Shown: one piece after another, positions 1-5,261 of the stretch
Layout of the letters: each line of letters begins with the position of its first letter
Numbering within the stretch: the first letter of the stretch is position 1
Source of the DNA: Cellulomonadaceae bacterium
Lineage (GTDB): Bacteria > Actinomycetota > Actinomycetes > Actinomycetales > Cellulomonadaceae
NCBI GenBank assembly: GCA_031282935.1
Contig: JAITCS010000064.1
Location: 1 to 5,753, forward strand
Direction of reading: 5' to 3'
DNA: 5,753 nucleotides
Program-made: the position numbers and the translations under genes
The notes under the pieces: model-generated
Told to the model about the DNA's origin: nothing
Databases searched by the model: none
Seen by the model: the letters and a program-made list of their open reading frames with translations, nothing else

Positions 1-1550
1 TAAACGGCCCCTAAGTGCTCAGCGGATTGCGTGAATGACACGATATATCGCCGCGCCGCCCGCACACCGAGGCGAGCCTGAAGTGCCCCCAAAGCGCGGA
101 AAGTGTCAAGCACCTCAACGGTGTGTTCCTCCAAATCGGGCGAGAAAGCGCCCTTTTCTCGAATATCGGCGAGCGCTTCTGCGTGAACTTGACTGTGCTG
201 CCTAAACTCCATTTCGGCCATATGGAACCCGAAAGTTTCTACCTGCCAAATTAGGCGCTGTAATTGCCCGTAAGCGGAACGCGGTGCCCCAGCGTTCACT
301 AAGGATTGCTGCACCACCCGCAAATCTTTATCTAGTTGCTCCGAGTTAGGGTAAGCCAAATCGGCATTACGCAATCTAGTGGCCTCAATGCGCGCGGCAA
401 TTAGGGCTAAAGTGGCACGGTGGGTCTCATTTGGCGCTTCGATATCTACCGTTTTGCTAAGTTTCGGATCTAGCGCACGCAGTTTTGAGTTTAGCGCCCG
501 TAACGCATCCGAGGGCGGGGTGTCGTTGTCCGAAATAGTGATTTTGCGGGCAATGTGACGGCAATGATTTTCGAGCGCTTGCAGCACATGTTCCGAGGCC
601 ATCGCCGCTGCTCGCCGCGTCACATCGGCGGTAACGTTGGGGTTGCCGTCCCGGTCAGCGCCAATCCAAGACCCAAGCCGCACAAACGAGGGCGCCACAG
701 GTTTATCCCAACCAGCCGTTTCCCCAAGCAAAAAATCGTCCAAACGCCGATAAACGCTAGGCACCACATCAAATAAAGTGGAATCGAAAACGTTAATAGC
801 CGATTTCACTTCATCTAGCGGCGTGGGCCTTACCGCCCTAATTGGCGCAGTACGCCACAAGATGTCAATTTCGGCCAAAAATGTGCGCTCAAGTTCATGC
901 AAGGCCGTGCCAGTGGGCCGCACTTGATCTCGGTGCTCCAATAATAAAGTCATGCGCCGAATTGCACGGGATACCGCCCGGCGGCGCGCTTCAGTGGGGT
1001 GAGCAGTTAATACGGGGCGGAACTCCATTTCTTGGATTCTTTGCAGCGCCGCCTCGTGCCCAATTTCATCAGCCAATTTGCGGAAAGCAACCGGCATGGA
1101 TTCCTCAACATAATCCACCCCACGCACTAATTCGGGCGCAGGCTCATGCTCTTGCTTCAACAAAGCCAAAGCGCGGTGATATTCCTCGGCCAAATTTATC
1201 AGGTGGAAATACACGGTAAAAGCGCGCGCAACTTCATCGGCCCGCTCTATCGAAAAAGAATCAACTAAAGCGGCAGCCTCTTCAAGCGCCTTGGTGTCAT
1301 CATTACCGAAAGCTTTAATGGTGAGCGCCCGCAGATTCTCCACGTCGTCGAGCAATTCCTGGCCGCCCGCCTCCCGCAGAATCACCCCAAGTTTGCTGCC
1401 AAACCGGCGCACATCGTCCCGCAAAGCGTTAGGCATTTCCTGGGGCGCCACCACGCGCAACGCGCTGGACTTAGCCCCCGGCTCGCCATCCTGGCCTGGG
1501 ATGTACGCGTCCGCCTGGGTCTGCTCGATATCGTCAACCACATCGTGCAT
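1..1550 (-). CDS. ppc: Phosphoenolpyruvate carboxylase, N-terminal part (C-terminus off the left edge)
   Basis: The product adds bicarbonate to phosphoenolpyruvate to give oxaloacetate and phosphate, the anaplerotic feed of the TCA cycle in the cytoplasm. The 516 visible residues are a bit over half of a protein that is usually about 880-930 residues. Seen in order: VLTAHPTEA at residues 180-188 with the catalytic His184; GSWIGADRDGNPNV at 293-306, the classic glycine/arginine signature with Ala in place of the second Gly of IGGDRDG; FHMAEMEFRQHS at 442-453; and YIVSFTQSAEHL at 502-513. The later glycine-rich PEP-binding loop motifs lie outside the window. The start is uncertain: ATG at 1550 is chosen, but an in-frame ATG at 1580 would add ten residues, and neither has a convincing ribosome site. 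The gene is divergent from nfo. Wobble positions look more AT-rich than in nfo. Family identity is very secure; the start is only moderately so. Confidence 0.96.
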   Translation of the reverse strand, partial: MHDVVDDIEQTQADAYIPGQDGEPGAKSSALRVVAPQEMPNALRDDVRRFGSKLGVILREAGGQELLDDVENLRALTIKAFGNDDTKALEEAAALVDSFSIERADEVARAFTVYFHLINLAEEYHRALALLKQEHEPAPELVRGVDYVEESMPVAFRKLADEIGHEAALQRIQEMEFRPVLTAHPTEARRRAVSRAIRRMTLLLEHRDQVRPTGTALHELERTFLAEIDILWRTAPIRAVRPTPLDEVKSAINVFDSTLFDVVPSVYRRLDDFLLGETAGWDKPVAPSFVRLGSWIGADRDGNPNVTADVTRRAAAMASEHVLQALENHCRHIARKITISDNDTPPSDALRALNSKLRALDPKLSKTVDIEAPNETHRATLALIAARIEATRLRNADLAYPNSEQLDKDLRVVQQSLVNAGAPRSAYGQLQRLIWQVETFGFHMAEMEFRQHSQVHAEALADIREKGAFSPDLEEHTVEVLDTFRALGALQARLGVRAARRYIVSFTQSAEHLGAV

Positions 1551-1699
1551 TGTACCCGCTGCGCAACTACCGTTTTGCATGGCGGGTATTGGCGATACCG
1601 CGCTTTGGCGTTCGGTCGCGCCACGTACCCTCAGCCGACCCGCCCGGCAACGCACAGCCGCATCCACAACCCAAACCGCGCGCTCGCCCAACCCCCACG

Positions 1700-1705
1700 T
1701 ATAGT
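1700..1705 (+). promoter_or_regulatory. nfo: -10 box of a probable leaderless nfo transcript
   Basis: TATAGT matches the TANNNT -10 consensus of actinobacterial vegetative sigma factors. Its last T lies seven bases before the A of the nfo ATG at 1712, the spacing that puts transcription start on the start codon itself. No usable ribosome site precedes the ATG, since the only purine run (AAGG at 1707-1710) is one base away from it. No -35 match is seen at the usual distance, which is common for such promoters. The rest of the 161-bp spacer from 1551 must also hold the ppc promoter, but I see no clear box on the minus strand. Confidence 0.55.
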
Positions 1706-1711
1706 TAAGGC

Positions 1712-2497
1712 ATGAGTCTGCGGATCGGCTGCCACTTCCCCATCGAGAATGTCGTTGCGGAAGCCGAGGCGGTGGGAGCCACGGCCGCCCAGGTGTTTCT
1801 GGGTGACCCGCAAAAATGGAAAGTCGGCGAGGTCGCATTCCCAGGCGGGAACGAGGGCCTGAAAGCCGCTGCCACAGCAGCCGACATCATGCTTTTTGTA
1901 CACTGCCCGTACATTATGAACGTCGCCTCGCTGAGCAACCGCACCCGAATCCCCAGCCGCAACCTGCTCAAGGCCACGATTTCGGGGGCCGCAAAGATTG
2001 GGGCCAAGGGCGTGGTGGTACACGGCGGGCACCTGAAGGACGATGAGGATTTGGTGGCGGGGTTCATTAACTGGCGCAAGGCCATTGACGATATTGACCC
2101 CAAGGTCAAGGTGCTCATTGAGAACACTGCGGGCGGCCAGAACGCCATGTGTCGGGAGTTGCCGCAGATCGAGTGGCTGTGGCAAGCGATTTCTACCTCG
2201 CCGAACGGGAAACACGTGGGGTTTGTGTTGGACACCTGCCATGCGTGGGCGGCGGGGCTGGATTTGGAGACGGTGGTTTCGGATATTACTGCGATAACTG
2301 GCAAGATTGATTTGGTTCATCTTAACGATTCGCGCGACGGCGCTGGTTCGGGTGCGGATCGCCATGCGCCGCTGGGAAAAGGGCAGATTCCGCCGGATTT
2401 ATTGGTGCAAATCGTCAAGGAAGCCAAGGCTCCGGTGATCATTGAAACGCACGGCGACCCCAGCACTGAGATCGCCTGGCTGAAGGAGCGGCTCTAA
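1712..2497 (+). CDS. nfo: Endonuclease IV (deoxyribonuclease IV, AP endonuclease family 2)
   Basis: This cytoplasmic enzyme cuts the DNA backbone 5' to abasic sites and removes 3' blocking groups in base excision repair, using a three-zinc centre in a TIM barrel. All nine expected metal ligands are visible in the 261 residues: His64 (VHCPY), His104 (VVVHGG), Glu137 (LIENTAGG), Asp174 and His177 (LDTCHAWAAG), His203 (VHLNDS), Asp216 and His218 (DRHAPLGKG), and Glu245 (VIIETHGD). The LDTCHA, HLND and DRHxxLGxG blocks are the family signatures. Length is normal for the family (about 250-285) and the protein looks complete and active. The ATG at 1712 lacks a Shine-Dalgarno but fits a leaderless start from the TATAGT at 1700-1705. 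It is divergent from ppc. The stop codon abuts a CRP-like palindrome belonging to the next unit. A long antisense reading frame across it is a codon-bias shadow. Confidence 0.97.
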   Translation: MSLRIGCHFPIENVVAEAEAVGATAAQVFLGDPQKWKVGEVAFPGGNEGLKAAATAADIMLFVHCPYIMNVASLSNRTRIPSRNLLKATISGAAKIGAKGVVVHGGHLKDDEDLVAGFINWRKAIDDIDPKVKVLIENTAGGQNAMCRELPQIEWLWQAISTSPNGKHVGFVLDTCHAWAAGLDLETVVSDITAITGKIDLVHLNDSRDGAGSGADRHAPLGKGQIPPDLLVQIVKEAKAPVIIETHGDPSTEIAWLKERL

Positions 2498-2513
2498 TGT
2501 TATTAACGTCACA
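2498..2513. promoter_or_regulatory. Candidate CRP/GlxR-type operator
   Basis: The 16 bases TGTTATTAACGTCACA match the CRP-family palindrome TGTGA-N6-TCACA at nine of the ten half-site positions; only the G of the left half is replaced by T. The site starts on the first base after the nfo stop codon and lies about 119 bp before the first gene of the envelope cassette. Its centre is about 55 bp upstream of the start site expected from the extended -10 candidate at 2545-2553. In corynebacteria the cAMP-responsive GlxR uses this consensus and is known to act on glutamate uptake genes, which makes the position suggestive. A single 16-mer match can arise by chance. Confidence 0.42.
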
Positions 2514-2544
2514 AATGGCCCCCTATGCGGGCGGGGCAGGTAGG

Positions 2545-2553
2545 TGCTACGCT
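2545..2553 (+). promoter_or_regulatory. Weak extended -10 candidate for the envelope cassette
   Basis: TGCTACGCT fits the extended -10 pattern TGnTAnnnT and would start transcription near 2560, giving a leader of about 57 bases before the ATG at 2617. No -35 match is found 16-18 bp upstream, where the sequence is GC-rich. Other TA-rich stretches in the same spacer (for example around 2555-2566) are possible alternatives, so the exact position is tentative. Confidence 0.3.
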
Positions 2554-2603
2554 TTAGAAATATGTAGTGGTGCAACTCAATTTATGCCGCTACATAAGGT
2601 ATC

Positions 2604-2610
2604 GAGGTGA
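2604..2610 (+). promoter_or_regulatory. Ribosome binding site of the first cassette gene
   Basis: GAGGTGA lies six bases before the ATG at 2617 and is close to perfect complementarity with the 16S rRNA 3' end. It fixes the start of the secreted sortase-like protein and implies a leadered transcript, unlike nfo just upstream. Confidence 0.8.
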
Positions 2611-2616
2611 ATTGCG

Positions 2617-3438
2617 ATGACGCTAAAAGCTGTGACACAGCGCCGCAGGCGAGTGCGCGCTATCGCAGGGCTGGTCGGCGTGTGCTTGACGACCACCATG
2701 ACCGCCGCCGCCGAACCTGTCACTCCCACGCCTTCGGAAAGCGCCAGCCTGTCATCTGAGCTGCCCTCCGGGGTTGAGGCCAGCCACTTAGCCCGCCAGG
2801 TGGCCACCGCCCGTGAACTTGCCGTGCTTGATGATTACATCAGGTGGGAAACCGCGAAAGCCAGCAAGGCTGCTGACGATCTGATTAAGCGGTTGGAGCA
2901 CCTCGCGGAGCACGAAACCCACGATCATCCAGACCGGCTCCCCACTGATCCGCTGCTTGACGCCCAGTTGGCGGCGCGGTCTAGGCTGATGGCCCGCAAT
3001 GAAATCAAAGATAATTACGCGCTCACCAAAACTGGCGCCGTGGCGCACTTGACCAAAAATGCGTACAAGGGCGGTGGGGCTGACCAAACCGGGAAGAGTT
3101 CTGGTTACGCTTTCTCTAGCTATGTGGCAAACGTTGATGGGCAATCTGCGGTTGACGCTTGCACTGGCGGTTTGACTTATAGCAAAGAGATTTCCGCTAT
3201 CATCGGTAAGGCCTATTACCCTATTCATGTGAGCTGCAACGGCAGCCCAATTTTAGGCTTGAAAAAGGGCGATAAGGTTCATATCGGTGACGTAGGTGAT
3301 TTCAAAGTTGTGGATTCCCGTGATGTAAAGCAGGGGGATACCACGGCAGCGATTCGCACCCTCAAAGGTTCGGCAGTTTTGCAAACCTGTTATAAGAACG
3401 ATAACCGTATGCGCGTTGTGGGAATTGCTAGGATATAG
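2617..3438 (+). CDS. Secreted protein with C-terminal sortase-like domain (His/Cys/Arg retained)
   Basis: I do not recognise this as a named gene. The 273 residues begin with a signal peptide: basic RRRRVR at 9-14, a hydrophobic stretch at about 15-31, and a likely signal peptidase I site after AAA at 30-32. There is no lipobox. A Pro/Ser/Thr linker (33-51), a probably helical, charged region (52-133) and a Gly/Ser-rich link (about 150-165) lead to a domain at 178-273. That domain has CTGGLT (Cys182), IHVSC (His204, Cys207), LKKGDKVHI (215-223) and LQTC (Cys258), followed by Arg264 and a VVGIA strand. The order His, L..GD, LxTC, Arg-x-x-V-V is that of sortase transpeptidases, so a sortase-like fold is inferred. 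Cys182 and Cys207 recur in the next gene's product and may form a disulfide. Unlike classical sortases, it has an apparently cleavable signal rather than a membrane anchor, and no LPxTG substrate is in view. Exported location is likely; enzymatic activity is unproven. Confidence 0.85.
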   Translation: MTLKAVTQRRRRVRAIAGLVGVCLTTTMTAAAEPVTPTPSESASLSSELPSGVEASHLARQVATARELAVLDDYIRWETAKASKAADDLIKRLEHLAEHETHDHPDRLPTDPLLDAQLAARSRLMARNEIKDNYALTKTGAVAHLTKNAYKGGGADQTGKSSGYAFSSYVANVDGQSAVDACTGGLTYSKEISAIIGKAYYPIHVSCNGSPILGLKKGDKVHIGDVGDFKVVDSRDVKQGDTTAAIRTLKGSAVLQTCYKNDNRMRVVGIARI

Positions 3439-3442
3439 GTGA
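3437..3442 (+). promoter_or_regulatory. Ribosome binding site that selects the ATG at 3448
   Basis: AGGTGA spans the stop of the upstream gene and ends five bases before the ATG at 3448, echoing the site in front of the first cassette gene. The alternative GTG at 3439 lies inside this motif and has no good site of its own, so ATG 3448 is preferred. Confidence 0.65.
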
Positions 3443-3447
3443 TTATC

Positions 3448-4329
3448 ATGCATAGGGATTCTAGGTCGCGGACGCGGTGTGGCCCGCTCATCGGTTCTGG
3501 TGTTTATGCTGGTGTTGGGCTTTCACGGTCTGCCCTGCCTTTGCTGCGCGCCGGTGCGCTCGCTGCGAGCTTGAGCCTGCTAGTTAGTGGTTGCGCCACG
3601 CATTCCAACCTGACCTCTGCTGTCGCTGCGGCTGACCAAAGCATTTCCGGTGTGAACGCTGAGGTTCTTGAAGATGTAACCCTAATTAACACAGGTTCGA
3701 TATTATTCCCCTGGCATTCCCTCACTGTTGAGGGTTTGGAAGAGGATCGCGCTTTATTCCTAACCGGTGAAGTTCCAATTACCCCCGAAACGTATAAGGT
3801 AACCGCTGTTGCCGAGATACATGCTGGCCCCGGCACCAACTATCCGGTAACTGATATCCTGGCACCAGGCGATCTGGTGTTGGTTGATACAGCGGTGGGC
3901 ACTTGGTGGCATTTGGCTGATGATAGAGGCTACGTCAGTTCCATTGAGATAACTCGCGCTAATGATGGCACCACTACTTGGAATGTTACCGTGGCCAACA
4001 AGGGCGGTATTCCGGAACTTGACCTCTGCACCGGCGGTTTGACGTGGCTCGATGAAATGAGCACCAGTTTGGGGCGCCCGGTTTATGCCATCCACAGCCA
4101 CTGTGGCGGCGATCCGTTGCTGGAAATGAATATCGGCGATTCGATTCAGATAGATGCCGCAGAGTTCACAGTTGCTTCCGTTGCCGATTTCCCGCTTTTG
4201 GGCAGCACGGAGTTGTTCAACAATCTTAACGATGAAGTGTACGTGCAAACCAGTAATCTGGTGCGCGGCACCAATCATTTAGTTGGCCTGGCAGCAGTGC
4301 AAGGCCATAAGGATATGAGGTCGCAATGA
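3448..4329 (+). CDS. SH3b-domain lipoprotein with a degenerate copy of the sortase-like domain
   Basis: This is an unnamed predicted membrane-anchored lipoprotein of 293 residues. The leader is unusually long, with the lipobox LVSGC ending at Cys49 after a hydrophobic stretch at about 35-47. After a region with no recognised fold (50-115), residues 116-168 form a bacterial SH3 domain: YKVTA, AGPGTNYPV, LAPGDLVLV, WWHLADDRGYVSS. Such domains often bind peptidoglycan or its peptides. Residues 192-284 are paralogous to the end of the preceding gene's product and share CTGGLT (Cys194), IHxxC (His216, Cys219) and a following GD. At the sortase-like LQTC position it reads VQTS, so the putative nucleophile is Ser269, and the downstream arginine is not kept at the same place. 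It therefore looks like a non-catalytic partner or binding copy. It starts 9 bp after the upstream stop and overlaps the next gene by ATGA. GTG at 3439 would add three residues. Confidence 0.85.
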   Translation: MHRDSRSRTRCGPLIGSGVYAGVGLSRSALPLLRAGALAASLSLLVSGCATHSNLTSAVAAADQSISGVNAEVLEDVTLINTGSILFPWHSLTVEGLEEDRALFLTGEVPITPETYKVTAVAEIHAGPGTNYPVTDILAPGDLVLVDTAVGTWWHLADDRGYVSSIEITRANDGTTTWNVTVANKGGIPELDLCTGGLTWLDEMSTSLGRPVYAIHSHCGGDPLLEMNIGDSIQIDAAEFTVASVADFPLLGSTELFNNLNDEVYVQTSNLVRGTNHLVGLAAVQGHKDMRSQ

Positions 4330-5261
4330 GTACCATGCGGCGTGCGCGCCTTTCTCACCGTAAATGCGCGTTGGTACTAGCCACCGCCGCTACTTTCGTG
4401 TTGCCTGGCTGTAGCAATAACAGCGCAGTCAGTGGCCTCAACATTCCAAATGTGACCCCGAACCCGGTTCCAATTGCCTCAAAAATCCCGGCAGAACAAT
4501 CAAAACAGGCACCTACTGAAACCCCTGATGAGAACCGGCTGCGCGTGGCAATCTTCTTTGATCAGCCCGGTTCTAGTTTCATGGAGGATGGCGAACCGAG
4601 CGGTTTCAACGTGGACGTTGCTGCGTATGTCGCCTGGAAACTCGGCTATTCACCGTACGAAATCGAGTGGGTAGAGGCGCGTATGGATCGCGACAACATG
4701 CTGCTTGATGATGAGGTTGACCTTGTTTTCGCTTCCTATTCTTATTCAGACGAATGGGTTGACAAAATTGACTACGCGGGGCCTTACTTGGTGACGGGCC
4801 AGACCTTGGGTGTTCGCGCTGATGATAACTCCATCGAGGTGCCCGGCGACCTAGCTGGCAAGAAGGTGTGCGGGCCGAAGGGTTCTCACATGCTGGAGCG
4901 ATTCGTAGAAATGGTTCCTGACGCCGAAATTGTTGAGGCTAAAAATCGTTCCGAGTGCGTTCGCGATGTGATCAACGGGGACGTTGACGCTATAACCAGT
5001 TCTGATGGCATTTTGGGTGGCCTTGCCGCCTCAGACGAGTTTTACGACAAGATAAAGGTGGTTGGGAAGCCTTTCAGCGAGGAACTGATCATGGTGGGGC
5101 TGCCGCCCAATTCGCACGAGTTGTGCGAGAACATTAACGTGGCCCTCGACGAAATGTATAACGACGGTTCTTGGTCGAAATTTATTATGAGGGTTGCCAA
5201 CGGCACCGATTACAACCCTGATCCCGAACTCAATCCTCCGGCTTTCATGCCATGCAAATAA
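4326..5261 (+). CDS. Extracellular solute-binding lipoprotein, family 3 (GluB-like fold)
   Basis: This is a predicted lipid-anchored periplasmic-binding-type protein that captures a small ligand outside the membrane, normally for an ABC importer. The 311 residues carry a basic n-region (RRARLSHRK), a hydrophobic stretch and the lipobox LPGC with Cys29. A Pro/Asn/Thr-rich tether (30-70) leads to the two-lobe family 3 domain (about 72-295): LRVAIFFDQPG, GFNVDVAAYVAWKLGY, VDLVFASYS, DYAGPYLVTGQTLGVR, DLAGKKVCGPKGS, GDVDAITSSDGILGG. Cys182 and Cys211 may pair. The layout resembles corynebacterial glutamate-binding GluB. However, the Arg that grips the ligand alpha-carboxylate in this family (TxxR before VDF) is Trp144, and the Asp that grips the amino group is Ser226 (with Asp227 next to it), so the ligand may not be an ordinary amino acid. 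GAGG at 4317-4320 serves the ATG at 4326, which overlaps the upstream stop. No permease or ATPase gene is visible. Confidence 0.93.
   Translation: MSTMRRARLSHRKCALVLATAATFVLPGCSNNSAVSGLNIPNVTPNPVPIASKIPAEQSKQAPTETPDENRLRVAIFFDQPGSSFMEDGEPSGFNVDVAAYVAWKLGYSPYEIEWVEARMDRDNMLLDDEVDLVFASYSYSDEWVDKIDYAGPYLVTGQTLGVRADDNSIEVPGDLAGKKVCGPKGSHMLERFVEMVPDAEIVEAKNRSECVRDVINGDVDAITSSDGILGGLAASDEFYDKIKVVGKPFSEELIMVGLPPNSHELCENINVALDEMYNDGSWSKFIMRVANGTDYNPDPELNPPAFMPCK

Noticed and set aside
9..14. Twin-arginine (Tat) signal in the secreted sortase-like protein, suggested by RRRR
   Set aside because: Coordinates here are residues of the protein starting at 2617. The arginines lack the rest of the Tat consensus, so an ordinary Sec signal is the simpler reading.
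555..1704. Plus-strand reading frames opposite ppc (555-776, 842-1219, 1291-1704)
   Set aside because: Their translations are low-complexity Pro/Arg/Ser/His-rich and the minus strand codes continuous, motif-bearing PEP carboxylase over 1-1550.
1631..2365. Long antisense reading frame (244 codons) across nfo, and a second of 199 codons in another minus frame
   Set aside because: nfo is unmistakable on the plus strand with all catalytic ligands; the antisense translations have no recognisable domain and arise from GC-rich codon bias.
2518..2537. GCCCC/GGGGC inverted repeat after nfo as an intrinsic terminator
   Set aside because: The stem is only five base pairs around a ten-base loop, and no T-run follows, so termination is not supported.
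2788..4278. Minus-strand reading frames opposite the sortase-like and SH3b genes
   Set aside because: They have no domains or ribosome sites and lie opposite well-supported signal-peptide-bearing genes.
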